DNA from: Clostridia bacterium
GTDB taxonomy: Bacteria > Bacillota > Clostridia > RUG12999
Assembly (NCBI GenBank): GCA_017396395.1
Contig: JAFQMF010000013.1
Coordinates: forward strand, 105,161-169,160
DNA length: 64,000 nucleotides
Direction: 5' to 3'
The notes under the pieces were generated by a model. It had not been told where the DNA came from, ran no database searches, and saw nothing but the letters and a program-made list of their open reading frames with translations. A program made the translations under genes and the position numbers. This document shows positions 8,148 to 18,243 of this stretch, piece by piece. Numbering within the stretch: position 1 is the first letter of the stretch; each line of letters starts with the position of its first letter.

Positions 8148-9908
8148 TTAATTTAATGCGTATTTCTTACTGTACTGATCAAACTGTTCAAAGAAGGAGT
8201 TTTCACCATTTTCTTTTACATTATTAAGATATTCGTGTGTTTCGAAAGAATCGTTTGCAATTTCAAGAATACATACTGCAATATTTGAGCAGTGGTCAGA
8301 TACTCTTTCATAATTTACCAAAAGGTCGGAAAGTGCAAAACCAAGCTCTACTGTACAGGTACCCTCTTTAAGTCTTTCGATATGACCCTTTTTAACATTG
8401 TATTTAAGCTTATCAATAACCTGTTCTAAAGGTTCAACCTTTTTAGCTGTTTCAAGGTTATTATCTACAAGTGAAGAAACAGCAAGAGAAACTACTTCAC
8501 AAACTGCATCTGTAATAACCTTTATATCCTTTTCTGCTTTTGTGGAGAAATCAATTCCCTTATCGTTAAGCTCTCTTGCAACTTCTACAATATGTACTGC
8601 ATGGTCGGAAATTCTTTCCAAATCTCCTATGCAATGAAGAAGCTGGGACACCATATGACTATCCTTTTCAGTAAGCTCTTTAGCAGAAAGTTTTACAAGG
8701 TAAGTGCTGATTTTATCTTCAAATTTATCAATTTCACTTTCTTCTGCACGTATTTCCTCTTCTAACTGTTTATCATACTCAGTAAGAAGTGTGGTAGATT
8801 TAATAAGAGAATCTCTGGTAATTTCAGCCATTTTTTCCACAAGCTCGCGGCTCTTTCCAACAGCAAAGGAAGGTACATCAAAAAATCTTTCTTCCAACGT
8901 ATCAAAAATATCATATTCTCTGTTATTTTTAGATTCTTTAACAGATTTAATTGCAAGCTTTTCAATCCATGAGCAGAAGGGCATAAGAATTATAGTAGTT
9001 GCTATGTTAAACAGAGTATGTGTAATAGCAATTTTTGTAGGAGACATTTCCATATTCATAAATTCAAATCCTACAAAATAGTTTATAGCATAGAATATTG
9101 CACATACTATTACAACGCCTATCATTTTAATATATATGCAAGATAGTGCCACTCTTTTTGAATTGGTGTTGCCTGTAATTGACGCAATAATAGGAGTAAT
9201 TGTTGTACCAATATTTTGACCAAGTATAATCGGAAATGCTGTTGCAAAGTGGATAGGTACAGAAATACTAAGTGCCTGTAAAATACCAACAGATGCAGAA
9301 GATGACTGAATAATTGCCGTAAGAAGTGTACCCATTATAATACCCATAACAGGGTTATTATCAAACATAATCATAAGATTTCCAAAGCTTTCGCTTTCTT
9401 TTAGGTCATCCATAGCACCGCTCATTAAATCCATACCTGTCATAAGCACTGCAAAGCCTACAAAAATAGAGCCGATTTTCTTTCTTTTTTCTGTTTTTCC
9501 AGCCATAATCATAATTACACCTATTACTGCAAGTACAGGTGTGAATGAAGAAGGCTTAAAGAGTTTTAATATAAATGCACCATCTCCGATTTCAGTAAGA
9601 GAAAGTAGCCATGCAGTAACTGTTGTACCAATATTGGAACCCATTATAATACTGATGGTCTGTCCCAACTTCATAATACCTGAATTTACAAATCCTACCA
9701 GCATAACTGTTGTAGCTGATGAAGACTGAATTACTGCTGTCACTATAAAACCAAGTAAAAATCCTTTAAAACGTGTTGAAGTAAGCTTGGCTAAAACTGC
9801 TTCCAGTTTTCCGCCGGCTGCTTTTTTAAGTCCGTCTCCCATAAGCTCCATACCGTAAAGGAAAAGAGCAAGCCCTCCTATTAAGGTTAAAATGTCAAAA
9901 AAATCCAT
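8148..9908 (-). CDS. Na/Pi cotransporter family protein with C-terminal PhoU domain
   Basis: The 586-residue protein has two Na/Pi cotransporter repeats, each with the QSSSATT/QSSSASV signature (about residues 61-67 and 200-206). They form an eight- to ten-helix membrane domain up to about residue 320. A PhoU-like helical region (about 345-560) follows. Such proteins couple sodium to phosphate movement. GGAGGACATT precedes the ATG. mnmM lies 39 bases upstream in the same direction, and no terminator is seen before the next promoter at 8141. Confidence 0.93.
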   Translation of the reverse strand: MDFFDILTLIGGLALFLYGMELMGDGLKKAAGGKLEAVLAKLTSTRFKGFLLGFIVTAVIQSSSATTVMLVGFVNSGIMKLGQTISIIMGSNIGTTVTAWLLSLTEIGDGAFILKLFKPSSFTPVLAVIGVIMIMAGKTEKRKKIGSIFVGFAVLMTGMDLMSGAMDDLKESESFGNLMIMFDNNPVMGIIMGTLLTAIIQSSSASVGILQALSISVPIHFATAFPIILGQNIGTTITPIIASITGNTNSKRVALSCIYIKMIGVVIVCAIFYAINYFVGFEFMNMEMSPTKIAITHTLFNIATTIILMPFCSWIEKLAIKSVKESKNNREYDIFDTLEERFFDVPSFAVGKSRELVEKMAEITRDSLIKSTTLLTEYDKQLEEEIRAEESEIDKFEDKISTYLVKLSAKELTEKDSHMVSQLLHCIGDLERISDHAVHIVEVARELNDKGIDFSTKAEKDIKVITDAVCEVVSLAVSSLVDNNLETAKKVEPLEQVIDKLKYNVKKGHIERLKEGTCTVELGFALSDLLVNYERVSDHCSNIAVCILEIANDSFETHEYLNNVKENGENSFFEQFDQYSKKYALN

Positions 9909-9947
9909 AATGTCCTCCTATAATACTTTTCTTTTGCATCTATGTAA

Positions 9948-10499
9948 CTACAGACTTTTCTGTACTGCCAGAATAAACGGTGAATCCGTCGAGTTTATTA
10001 TTTTGTACATTATAACGCTGTATTGTTTTTTATCATACTTCTTTAAAAACTCCTCCAGTAACTCCCCTTCACACTTTCCTTCCTTATGCCCAGGATATAC
10101 TGAAATTACCAGCACTCCTCCTCTTTTCAGTATTCCCATCGCTTTTTCTACTGCAACAAGAGTGCTGTCTGCCATAGTGTGAATGTTTTTATCTCCACCG
10201 GGTCTGAACCCAAGATTAAACATTCCTCCGTCAATTTCTTCTTTTATGTAGCTATCAAGATTTGCATGACTGTCTAAAATCAGCTGTGCATTGGAATACC
10301 CCTCACTTGACAATAATTCCTTTGTATTATTAATTGATTCCTGTTGTATATCAAAGGCATATACTTTGCCTTTTGGAACAAGGGTAGAAAGATACAAGGT
10401 ATCTTTGCCGTTTCCCATAGTAAAATCCGCTAATACTCCGTTTTCCGGAATATCTGCTTCATTTAAGAATCTTTTTGCAATATTTAATAATTTTATCAT
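9948..10499 (-). CDS. mnmM: tRNA mnm5s2U34 methyltransferase MnmM (YtqB family)
   Basis: The 183-residue class I SAM methyltransferase has motif I ADFTMGNGKDTLYLS and the family motif NLGFRPGGDK, and matches the rRNA_methylase/YtqB family in length. YtqB of Bacillus was shown to be MnmM, which methylates nm5s2U34 at the tRNA wobble base in Gram-positives. The reaction here is assigned by family. It is the first gene before the Na/Pi transporter; a functional link is not evident. Confidence 0.85.
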   Translation of the reverse strand: MIKLLNIAKRFLNEADIPENGVLADFTMGNGKDTLYLSTLVPKGKVYAFDIQQESINNTKELLSSEGYSNAQLILDSHANLDSYIKEEIDGGMFNLGFRPGGDKNIHTMADSTLVAVEKAMGILKRGGVLVISVYPGHKEGKCEGELLEEFLKKYDKKQYSVIMYKIINSTDSPFILAVQKSL

Positions 10500-10581
10500 T
10501 ATATTTGTTCTTTCTTTTCACAAAAAAATTACTTTTGTAATATATTATATATAAATAGGTTAATAACAAGGAGGCTATATA

Positions 10582-10797
10582 ATGCACAGAATGTCCTTTC
10601 CCCACAGACCAAGATTTCATATAAAATCATCTGTCTGCCTGAAATGTACCCTGCATATTTTAAGTATAATCCTTTCCCTGATTGTGCTATGTTATATTTT
10701 TATATTTTTATCTTCACACTTATCAGGTTTATTACTCCTTGCTTTTTTATTAGGACTTATTGCATTTATTCAGTATTTATGCTGCAATATTAACTGA
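10582..10797 (+). CDS. Small membrane protein, unknown function
   Basis: This is a 71-residue product with a strong AAGGAGG site nine bases before the ATG and a terminator immediately after its stop, so it is likely a real single-gene unit. It has a short basic N-terminus with two cysteines (about residues 19 and 22) followed by two hydrophobic helices (about 25-46 and 49-68). I do not recognise the family. It stands alone between divergent mnmM and convergent mgsA. Confidence 0.6.
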   Translation: MHRMSFPHRPRFHIKSSVCLKCTLHILSIILSLIVLCYIFIFLSSHLSGLLLLAFLLGLIAFIQYLCCNIN

Positions 10798-10798
10798 T

Positions 10799-10848
10799 AA
10801 AAAAGCTTTAGCATACAGCCTTCAAAAGACTGTATGTAAAAGCTTTTT
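10799..10848. terminator. Bidirectional terminator between the small membrane gene and mgsA
   Basis: A near-perfect stem (AAAAAGCTTTAGCATACAG against CTGTATGTAAAAGCTTTTT) encloses an 11-base loop, with flanking A and T runs. It can serve both converging units. Confidence 0.85.
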
Positions 10849-10855
10849 CATTAAA

Positions 10856-11275
10856 TTAACTTATTCCGTTTTCACTTTTTGGATTAACAATTTCTCTCCA
10901 CTCAAGGTCTCCGCGTTCAAGCCCAAGTATAAGCACTTCCGCAGTTGCAACATTTGTTGCAAGAGGAATATTATGTATGTCGCAAAGTTTAATTAAAGAT
11001 GCCACATCCGGCTCAGGCTGTCTGTTAGTAAGAGGGTCCCTGAAAAATAACAGCATATCTATTTCATTATAAGCAATTCTGGCACCGATTTGCTGATCTC
11101 CGCCCTGCTGTCCTGACAAAAATTGGTGAACATTCAGTCCGGTTGCTTCGGACACTAATCTGCCCGTCATACCAGTAGCACACAAATTGTGCTTTGCAAG
11201 TATAAATTTATAAGCAGTACAAAACTGCACCATAAGCTCTTTTTTCTTGTCATGTGCAATTAAGGCAATGTTCAT
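10856..11275 (-). CDS. mgsA: Methylglyoxal synthase
   Basis: The 139-residue protein carries the MgsA signatures [14 protein letters not shown]-like [22 protein letters not shown] and FFRDPL, including the conserved catalytic aspartates. It converts dihydroxyacetone phosphate to methylglyoxal and phosphate, a glycolytic bypass when phosphate is short. It is the last gene of the mre-min cluster, a position it also holds in other Clostridia. Confidence 0.95.
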   Translation of the reverse strand: MNIALIAHDKKKELMVQFCTAYKFILAKHNLCATGMTGRLVSEATGLNVHQFLSGQQGGDQQIGARIAYNEIDMLLFFRDPLTNRQPEPDVASLIKLCDIHNIPLATNVATAEVLILGLERGDLEWREIVNPKSENGIS

Positions 11276-11298
11276 TGATTTCTTGTCCCTTCTATATT

Positions 11299-11673
11299 TT
11301 ATTTTTCGGTTTTTTCTTCTTTGGCAGTTTCCTTTTTTGTTACCTTTTCAGGTGCTTTTTTAGGTTTTGCATCAGTTTCTTTTTTTTCTGTCTTTAGCTT
11401 TGCTTTGTTAATAGGAATATTTGCAACTAGAGCTGTACTTACTCTTCCCTCGTTATCAGTATTTCTTTCAAACTTAACATCCAGCTCTTCCTGCTCTATT
11501 TCAAGATACTTATTAATAACCTGCATAAGTTCTTCCCGAAGCTTCTCCATAACATCTTCAGGTATAGCAGATGTACTTTCCCGATCCATTTTAAGGAGTA
11601 CCTGAAGTCTATCCTTTGCAACTGTGCCTGTAGCTTTATTAGAAGAGAAAAGCTTTAAAATATTTTCAAACAT
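11299..11673 (-). CDS. minE: Cell-division topological specificity factor MinE, with long charged tail
   Basis: The 124-residue protein starts with the MinE membrane-targeting and MinD-binding regions (residues 1-31, ending in [10 protein letters not shown]) followed by the dimerisation domain (about 32-88). MinE stimulates the MinD ATPase and drives Min oscillation. Family members are usually about 85-95 residues; this one has about 35 extra C-terminal residues rich in Lys, Glu, Thr and Pro. It lies 18 bases after minD. Confidence 0.93.
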   Translation of the reverse strand: MFENILKLFSSNKATGTVAKDRLQVLLKMDRESTSAIPEDVMEKLREELMQVINKYLEIEQEELDVKFERNTDNEGRVSTALVANIPINKAKLKTEKKETDAKPKKAPEKVTKKETAKEEKTEK

Positions 11674-11691
11674 TTTTTTATTTCTCCCTTC

Positions 11692-12492
11692 TTATTGCTC
11701 TTTGTTTTTTGCAAAAAATGCCTTGATTTTTTTTGCTATACTTTTATGATCAAGTTCTAAAAGAGGTACTTCTTCTCCCATTATTCTTTTAGCAATATTT
11801 TTATAAGCCTTGCCAGGAAGAGATTTTTCATTCATAACAGCAGGCTCGCCCCTGTTTGTGGTGGTAATAATGCTGGTATCATCAGGCACAACACCAATAA
11901 GATTTATAGCAAGAAGCTCTACAATATCTTCTACTGACATCATATCTCCTGACTTTACCATATTAACCCTAAGTCTGTTTATAAGAAGTTTTGGGTCGTT
12001 TATTTCATTTGCTTCCAGTAAGCCTATAATTCTATCTGCGTCACGAACTGCCGAAACTTCGGGAGTAGTAACTACAATTGCCTTATCCGCACCTGCAATT
12101 GCATTTTTAAAACCTTGCTCAATGCCTGCAGGGCAATCTAAAATAACATAATCAAATTCTTTTTTAAGCTTCTGGCAAAGATCTTTCATTTGCTCAGCAT
12201 TTACAGCGTCTTTATCTCTTGTTTGAGCAGCAGGAAGCATATACAAGCTATCATGACGCTTGTCCTTAATAAGTGCCTGCTTAACACGGCAGCTGCCTTC
12301 AATAACATTAACAATATCATATACTACTCTATTCTCAAGTCCCATTACAAGATCAAGGTTCCTAAGACCAATATCAGCATCCACTAAAACAACCTTTTTA
12401 CCTGCCATTGCAAGTGCTGTACCTATATTTGCAGTAGTAGTAGTCTTGCCAACTCCGCCCTTACCGGACGTAATAACTATTACTTCACTCAT
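11692..12492 (-). CDS. minD: Septum-site determining ATPase MinD
   Basis: The 266-residue protein has the deviant Walker A SGKGGVGKTTT at the N-terminus, Walker B ILDCPAG, and a C-terminal amphipathic membrane-binding helix (SIAKKIKAFFAKNKEQ). It recruits MinC to the membrane and is cycled by MinE. A 97-base gap to minC is larger than other gaps in the cluster and could hold a secondary promoter, but I see no convincing one. Confidence 0.96.
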   Translation of the reverse strand: MSEVIVITSGKGGVGKTTTTANIGTALAMAGKKVVLVDADIGLRNLDLVMGLENRVVYDIVNVIEGSCRVKQALIKDKRHDSLYMLPAAQTRDKDAVNAEQMKDLCQKLKKEFDYVILDCPAGIEQGFKNAIAGADKAIVVTTPEVSAVRDADRIIGLLEANEINDPKLLINRLRVNMVKSGDMMSVEDIVELLAINLIGVVPDDTSIITTTNRGEPAVMNEKSLPGKAYKNIAKRIMGEEVPLLELDHKSIAKKIKAFFAKNKEQ

Positions 12493-12589
12493 AATCTTAC
12501 CCCCAAAAATCTTAATTGTCCTATATATTCTATCACATTTTTTCTGCTTCGTCTATAGTTTTTTCAAAAAAATCCAATTAATTTTCTCC

Positions 12590-13201
12590 TTATTTCTTAA
12601 GAATTGGATAAGTATAGATACAACCGTCCTTTATTCTTGCTATTTCGGGATAATACTCTGTTTTTTTGTCATTTTCGGGAGCCCGTGTAATTATTTCCGC
12701 AATTCTAAGCTGTGTAGGCTGAAGCAACAGTGCACACACAGTGGCATTTTCGTCCCCTTCGCACCCTGCATGGGCAACACCCTTTAGCTGTCCAAGTACC
12801 ACAATATTTCCGCAAGCTGAAATTTCAGCTCCTGGGTTTACATCTCCCTGTACTATTAAATGCCCCTCAGAAGTTATATTCTGGCCCGAGCGAAGGGTAC
12901 CTTCATGGTATATAGTTTCCTTTATTTCAGCCTTTCGCATTTCCAGTTCTTTGCTGCCCAGATAGGAAATAACTCCCTTATAGTCCACCATTTCAAGCAG
13001 TTTTTTTGTAAGGGTGCACTTATTATCGTGTGTAAGGTTTCCCCCTTCAATCTCTACAGTAAGCTCTTTTTTAAGCTTAAAAAGCTCCATTGTATTTCCT
13101 ACTTTTTCAATTATATCAGCATAAATTTCTTCAAAATCGCCTTCTTCAGGCAAACAAATACGAAATCCGTTTTTTATACCTTTAATCTTGCATACTTCCA
13201 T
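12590..13201 (-). CDS. minC: Septum-site determining protein MinC
   Basis: I use the ATG at 13201, with CAGGAGGT before it; this gives 203 residues and a 20-base overlap with the PBP2 gene. The C-terminal domain (about 95-200) is the MinC beta-helix, with GQNITSEGHLIVQGDVNPGAEISACGNIVVLG and GDENATVCALLLQPTQLRIA. The N-terminal FtsZ-inhibiting domain is less conserved. It blocks FtsZ polymerisation away from midcell. Confidence 0.93.
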   Translation of the reverse strand: MEVCKIKGIKNGFRICLPEEGDFEEIYADIIEKVGNTMELFKLKKELTVEIEGGNLTHDNKCTLTKKLLEMVDYKGVISYLGSKELEMRKAEIKETIYHEGTLRSGQNITSEGHLIVQGDVNPGAEISACGNIVVLGQLKGVAHAGCEGDENATVCALLLQPTQLRIAEIITRAPENDKKTEYYPEIARIKDGCIYTYPILKK

Positions 13202-15242
13202 TTTCTGTACCTCCTGCAGAATCATTATTGTTGTCAGGAGCAATTACTCCTTTTTTTATAAAAAATGTATCCAATATTTTTTTTGCAACGCCTACTACCT
13301 GATTGCCCTGTCCGTAAATACCACCGTTTTCAATTATGCAGGCAACTGCAATCTGAGGGTCATCATAAGGTGCATAACATATAAATAAACTATCATTTTT
13401 TGTGTTACTTGTCTGGGCAGTTCCTGTTTTTCCTGCAACCTTGTAGCCTGCATTTTCAAAAACCGATACTGCACTTCCTTCAGTTGTAACAGCAAGCATA
13501 CCTTTTTGTACAGCATCCCAGTATTTATCCTGAAATTTTACTGTCGTAAGCACCTGAGGAGAGGTTTTTTTAAGTAGTTTTCCGTCTTTGCCCGAATATA
13601 CCGAGTCAACAAGATATGGCTTGTAAAGTGTTCCCCTGTTTGCAAGAGCAGCACAATAATTTGCAATCTGCAAAATAGTAAATTTATTATCCGACTGTCC
13701 TATTGCAGCCTGAATTGTATCAGCAGGATACCAATCTCCGCCCATTTCTTCTCTTTCTTCAATTCCTGCAACAACTCCAGATTTTTCACCGTCAATTTCT
13801 ATACCGGTAACCTTTCCAAAGCCAAACATTTTTGCATACCTGTTAATATCATTAATTTTTAATCTTCTGCCTGTTTCAAAAAAATATATATTACAGGAGT
13901 TTTCAATAGCTCCCGACACATTCAAATGTCCGTGATTTCTGCCGTGGTACCCATAAATCCAGCAGGAAGGAGAATAGCTTGGAGCATAATGCTGATACTT
14001 TCCCGTACAATCTATAGTTTCATTAACAGTAATTACTCCTTCGTTAAGTCCTGCCAAAGCAACAAGAGGTTTGAAGGTTGAGCCTGGGGAATAAGTACCC
14101 GCTATTGCTCTGTTGTAAATAGGATTGTTTTTATCCTCAATAAGCATATTATAATCCTTATTGAAAGTAGCTGGATTATAATTAGGGTAATTTGCAAGGG
14201 TAAGAACTGCTCCTGTTTTAACATCAATTGCAACTGCAGCTCCACCGCCGATAAAATTACCTTCTTGTCCTTCTCGTATTACCGAAATAGCTTCAGCAAG
14301 AGCTGCTTCAGCCGCCTGTTGAAGGTCAATATCCACAGTAAGATAAACATTGTTTCCCGGTACTGCAGGAATATCCTCATTTACAAGAGTTTTGGACCCG
14401 TTAACATCAACTGTCAGCCCTGTTTTCCCATCTGTACCTTTAAGGTCCTTTTCAAGATATTTTTCAAGACCTGTTTTTCCTATATAGTCCTGCATTCCAT
14501 ATCCTTGTGATTTTTTCTCTGCATATTCTTCTTCATTTATCATACTGATATATCCCAGCATATGAGAAGCTGTCTTTCCTAAAGGATAACTTCTCACCGG
14601 AAGGATATCTACCGCAACGCAAGGAAACCGTTTTTTATTTTCCTTTAAAAGAGAAATAGTATCTATATCCACATCACGCACAAACTCAAAGGGATTTGAG
14701 GCACTGAAATTATTCTTTTTTAAATCAAATTTAAGTCCTATTAATTTTCTTGTATATTCTTCATCAAAGCCTTCTACTTGGTATTTTTCTTTTAAAAATT
14801 CAAAAAGGCTTTCTGCAGTTTCATTTTCATCTATTTTCCACTGCTCTTTCCACCTTTTTTCTCCCTCTATTGTTTCAAAAGTGTATGTATAAGGTCTTTG
14901 GTCTGTCATAGGAAGGGTATCTTCATATTTCTTTCCTATACTCTCTGCAAGCACTAAAAGTTCATACAGACCCCTGTTGAATTCCTCAGTTTCCAGACCA
15001 TTATCTATTATATATACCGTTTGGATAGTGGTATTTGAGGCAATAATCTTTCCTTCTCTATCCAGTATTTCCCCTCTGGGAGCTTCTATGGCATGAGAAG
15101 AGTAGCCTCGGCTGTTTGCAACAGAGGCATAATAATCACCTTTTATTACCTGAAGATTTATAACCTGAAATACCAGTATCCCTACAAGCAAACTTACAAA
15201 AATATAAAGTATATTATATCTGTTACTAAAAAATCCTTTCAT
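13182..15242 (-). CDS. mrdA: Penicillin-binding protein 2 (elongation transpeptidase)
   Basis: The 686-residue protein has an N-terminal membrane anchor (about 10-30), a dimerisation/pedestal domain, and a transpeptidase domain with SPGSTFKPL (SxxK), ENSCN (SxN) and AGKTGTAQT (KTG). It cross-links lateral-wall peptidoglycan as part of the Rod system. It overlaps mreD by 17 bases and minC by 20. The SEDS partner RodA is not in this cluster. Confidence 0.95.
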   Translation of the reverse strand: MKGFFSNRYNILYIFVSLLVGILVFQVINLQVIKGDYYASVANSRGYSSHAIEAPRGEILDREGKIIASNTTIQTVYIIDNGLETEEFNRGLYELLVLAESIGKKYEDTLPMTDQRPYTYTFETIEGEKRWKEQWKIDENETAESLFEFLKEKYQVEGFDEEYTRKLIGLKFDLKKNNFSASNPFEFVRDVDIDTISLLKENKKRFPCVAVDILPVRSYPLGKTASHMLGYISMINEEEYAEKKSQGYGMQDYIGKTGLEKYLEKDLKGTDGKTGLTVDVNGSKTLVNEDIPAVPGNNVYLTVDIDLQQAAEAALAEAISVIREGQEGNFIGGGAAVAIDVKTGAVLTLANYPNYNPATFNKDYNMLIEDKNNPIYNRAIAGTYSPGSTFKPLVALAGLNEGVITVNETIDCTGKYQHYAPSYSPSCWIYGYHGRNHGHLNVSGAIENSCNIYFFETGRRLKINDINRYAKMFGFGKVTGIEIDGEKSGVVAGIEEREEMGGDWYPADTIQAAIGQSDNKFTILQIANYCAALANRGTLYKPYLVDSVYSGKDGKLLKKTSPQVLTTVKFQDKYWDAVQKGMLAVTTEGSAVSVFENAGYKVAGKTGTAQTSNTKNDSLFICYAPYDDPQIAVACIIENGGIYGQGNQVVGVAKKILDTFFIKKGVIAPDNNNDSAGGTENGSMQD

Positions 15243-15720
15243 TTCTGTAATATACCTTTCCCACTAACCAGTATAAAGCGGGAGTGATAATAACATTATA
15301 AACGCCTGTAGGAAGTATATATCTCCAAAGGCAATACATAAATGCAAAATCTTTTCCCATAAAAATCTGGAAAATGTAAGTTATAATATTTAAAATACTG
15401 CTTATTACAAAAATTACTGCCAGAGCAGAAGGAAGACTTCTTTCAATTATATTTTCATATGTAACAGAACAAAGCACTGATGCACCTAAGAAAAGAACTG
15501 CATACGCACCTATGGGACTTGCTGTTACTATATCAGTAACAAGCCCTACTATTACTGCTAAAACAAGGGATTTCTCTTTGCTGTAATAAATACAAAAGCA
15601 AAGAAGTAAAACAAAAACAAACTGTGGCATTATCCCAAATATGCTGATAATGTCAACTATTTTTGTTGTGTCAAGCAAAAAACAAGCTACAAACATTAAA
15701 ATATTTAAAAGATAAACCAC
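15226..15720 (-). CDS. mreD: Rod shape-determining membrane protein MreD
   Basis: The 164-residue protein consists almost entirely of hydrophobic helices (five to six), including GLVTDIVTASPIGAYAVLFLGAS, typical of MreD. It begins with GTG, with GGAGG seven bases upstream. It joins MreC, MreB and PBP2 in the elongasome. Confidence 0.9.
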   Translation of the reverse strand: MVYLLNILMFVACFLLDTTKIVDIISIFGIMPQFVFVLLLCFCIYYSKEKSLVLAVIVGLVTDIVTASPIGAYAVLFLGASVLCSVTYENIIERSLPSALAVIFVISSILNIITYIFQIFMGKDFAFMYCLWRYILPTGVYNVIITPALYWLVGKVYYRNERIF

Positions 15721-15737
15721 GTTTATTCCTCCTTTTC

Positions 15738-16568
15738 TTATATAAGTACCATTACCTCTTTAAGGTTGTAAATATCCGCAGACAGTTTTACTGTTATTCT
15801 TTTATTAACCTGCCCTTTAATTTCTTTAATATCCTGAACCTTGCCTATAATAAGTCCTTTGGGAAATACCATTCCAAGTCCTGAAGATTCTACGGTATCT
15901 CCAGAATTTATATCCGCATTTTTTGAAGTATAGTTTAAAAGACACATATTATCATCTGATTCGTTTATGTCCCCTTCTACTATACCTACAGCACCGCTTC
16001 GTGTAATTACTGCACTAACGCTGGAATCTTTATCAAGCAAGGTTGTTACCTGTGCCCAATTATTGCCTGCCATAGTAATATTTCCAACCAGACCGTTATT
16101 GTTCATAACAATATTACCTACGTCAATACCATCGTTTGTACCTTTATTCAAAATAAAAGTTGTGTTCCAGCTTGAAAAGGAACGTCCTACTACCTCGCAC
16201 GCCACCACCTTATTTTCACCCTGAGCTGCTTTGAAGCCCAACATATCACGAAGTCGGATGTTTTCTCTTTCAAACTGCTTTAAATGCTCATTTTCATTTT
16301 CTAAAACTTTTAATCTGTTTTTAAGCTGGGCATTTTCTTTAGTAAGTTTTCCCGCATTTGCCATAGATCCGAAAAATCCGCCTACTGCATCCCCTACATT
16401 GTCAAATAAGTTCTTAACAGGGGTTGCAATAACATTAACTGCCCCCGTCATAATAGGCGTATCCTCTAATTCTCCCCTTGTAAATGCAGAGATTCCGCAT
16501 ATAAGAGCAAGGACAACGGCGGTGACTATAACCACGTTCCAATAATTGCGGTTAATAAAGTTCCACAT
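15738..16568 (-). CDS. mreC: Rod shape-determining protein MreC
   Basis: The 276-residue protein has a membrane anchor at about 11-29, a coiled coil at about 70-105, and the beta-barrel MreC core (LDKDSSVSAVITRSGAVGIVEG, GLGMVFPKGLIIGKV). It links MreB inside the cell to PBP2 outside. It lies 6 bases after mreB. Confidence 0.95.
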   Translation of the reverse strand: MWNFINRNYWNVVIVTAVVLALICGISAFTRGELEDTPIMTGAVNVIATPVKNLFDNVGDAVGGFFGSMANAGKLTKENAQLKNRLKVLENENEHLKQFERENIRLRDMLGFKAAQGENKVVACEVVGRSFSSWNTTFILNKGTNDGIDVGNIVMNNNGLVGNITMAGNNWAQVTTLLDKDSSVSAVITRSGAVGIVEGDINESDDNMCLLNYTSKNADINSGDTVESSGLGMVFPKGLIIGKVQDIKEIKGQVNKRITVKLSADIYNLKEVMVLI

Positions 16569-16574
16569 TTTTCA

Positions 16575-17597
16575 TTACCTCTGCTTATTACATCTCTCTA
16601 AAATTTTTCGAAGCATACCTCTATCTTCATTTTCAAGGATTTTTCCGATACCGTCAATAACACCATTAAGAGGATTTTCGGCAATATTTACTTTAATTGC
16701 AGTTTCCTGCTCTATAATCTTATCAAGTCCTCTTAATAACGCACCGCCGCCTGCCAGCATAATACCTCTGTCCATAATATCTGCCGCAAGTTCGGGAGGA
16801 GTTTTTTCAAGAGTGGATTTTATACAATCAATAATACTGTAAACAGGCTCAGCAAGTGCTTCACGCACCTGATCTGCACGAATCTCAATAAGTCTTGGAA
16901 GACCTGAAATAAGGTCACGTCCCTTAACAGGCATACTGCCTTCTCCTTCATAGGGGAACGCACTTCCTATTTTTACCTTGATTTCTTCTGCTGTTCTGTC
17001 ACCAATCTGCAGGTTAAATTCTCTTTTAATATACTGAGAAATTGCATTATCAAAGGTGTCTCCTGCAACACGAAGAGAATTACTGATTACAATTCCGCCA
17101 AGTGATATAACTGCTACCTCACTTGTACCTCCGCCTATATCCACAATCATACTTCCGGTAGGCTCTTCTACGGGCAGTCCTGCACCAATAGCCGCACTCA
17201 TAGGCTCGTAAATCATAAATACCTCTTTTGCACCTGCCTGTATGCCTGCTTCATCTACTGCTCGTTTTTCCACTTCAGTAACTCCCGATGGAATACAAAC
17301 AACAAGCATAGGACGGATAAATATTCCTGCCGAGCCAATGGCCTTTCTTATAAGCTTTTTAATCATTGCCTGAGTTACATCAAAATCTGCAATAACTCCA
17401 TCCTGCATAGGTCTTACTGCATCAATTGTACCAGGAGTACGGCCTATCATACTTTTTGCATCGTTACCTACACTTAAAACCTCTCCTGTAAGTTGATTTA
17501 CTGCCACAACAGAAGGTTCATTTACAACAACACCTTTTCCTTTAACATAAACTAAAGTATTGGCAGTACCAAGGTCAATTCCTATATCCTTAAGCAT
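16575..17597 (-). CDS. mreB: Actin-like cell-shape protein MreB
   Basis: The 340-residue protein has the actin-fold phosphate-1 motif [10 protein letters not shown], phosphate-2 [13 protein letters not shown] and adenosine motif [14 protein letters not shown]. It forms the cytoplasmic filaments that orient lateral wall synthesis. The sequence is full length and close to the family norm. Confidence 0.97.
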   Translation of the reverse strand: MLKDIGIDLGTANTLVYVKGKGVVVNEPSVVAVNQLTGEVLSVGNDAKSMIGRTPGTIDAVRPMQDGVIADFDVTQAMIKKLIRKAIGSAGIFIRPMLVVCIPSGVTEVEKRAVDEAGIQAGAKEVFMIYEPMSAAIGAGLPVEEPTGSMIVDIGGGTSEVAVISLGGIVISNSLRVAGDTFDNAISQYIKREFNLQIGDRTAEEIKVKIGSAFPYEGEGSMPVKGRDLISGLPRLIEIRADQVREALAEPVYSIIDCIKSTLEKTPPELAADIMDRGIMLAGGGALLRGLDKIIEQETAIKVNIAENPLNGVIDGIGKILENEDRGMLRKILERCNKQR

Positions 17598-17602
17598 TAT
17601 TT

Positions 17603-18238
17603 TTACTTCCTTTCAAATGTATTTTCTATATTTTTTATAATTAATTTAAAATTAAACTCACTTTCAAACAGGGAAATCAATTTATTAAGAGGCAGTCCTA
17701 CCACATTAAGAAAATCCCCTTCAATATGGTCAACAAATTCTCCGCCTTTTTCCTGAATTCCGTAAGAACCTGCCTTGTCCATATATTCATTACAGGCCAA
17801 ATATTCCTCTATTTTTTCATTGGTAAGGGTTTTAAATACCACTTTGGTTTCCTCACAGGCAGTTACTGCCTTACCGGAATTTTCTCCTCCTATCTGCCAC
17901 AGGCAAATCCCTGTTAAAACGCTATGGGTATTACCCGAAAGCTTAGTAAGCGTTTTTTTGGCATCCTCGTATGATACCGGTTTTCCCAGTATTTTATCCC
18001 CTAACACCACCACAGTATCAGCAGAAATAATATAAGTAATTTCCTTACTTTTTACAAATTCTTTTGCAACTGCCTGTCCCTTTATTAGTGCTAATTCCTG
18101 TACAAACATTTTTGGGGACAAGCCTTGCTGTTCTAAGTTTTCCTCTGCTCCGCTTACCACCACCTGAAAAGGAATTCCTGCTTTTTCAAGTATTTCCTTC
18201 CGCCTTGGTGAGCCGGAGGCAAGAATTATTTTATGCAT
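17603..18238 (-). CDS. maf: Maf family nucleotide pyrophosphatase
   Basis: The 211-residue protein has the Maf signature [13 protein letters not shown] and the catalytic SADTVVV. Maf enzymes hydrolyse dTTP/UTP or modified nucleoside triphosphates to monophosphates. A C-terminal extension of about 15 residues follows the usual end. Lying directly before mreB is a common arrangement in Firmicutes. Confidence 0.94.
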   Translation of the reverse strand: MHKIILASGSPRRKEILEKAGIPFQVVVSGAEENLEQQGLSPKMFVQELALIKGQAVAKEFVKSKEITYIISADTVVVLGDKILGKPVSYEDAKKTLTKLSGNTHSVLTGICLWQIGGENSGKAVTACEETKVVFKTLTNEKIEEYLACNEYMDKAGSYGIQEKGGEFVDHIEGDFLNVVGLPLNKLISLFESEFNFKLIIKNIENTFERK

Positions 18239-18243
18239 ATAAG

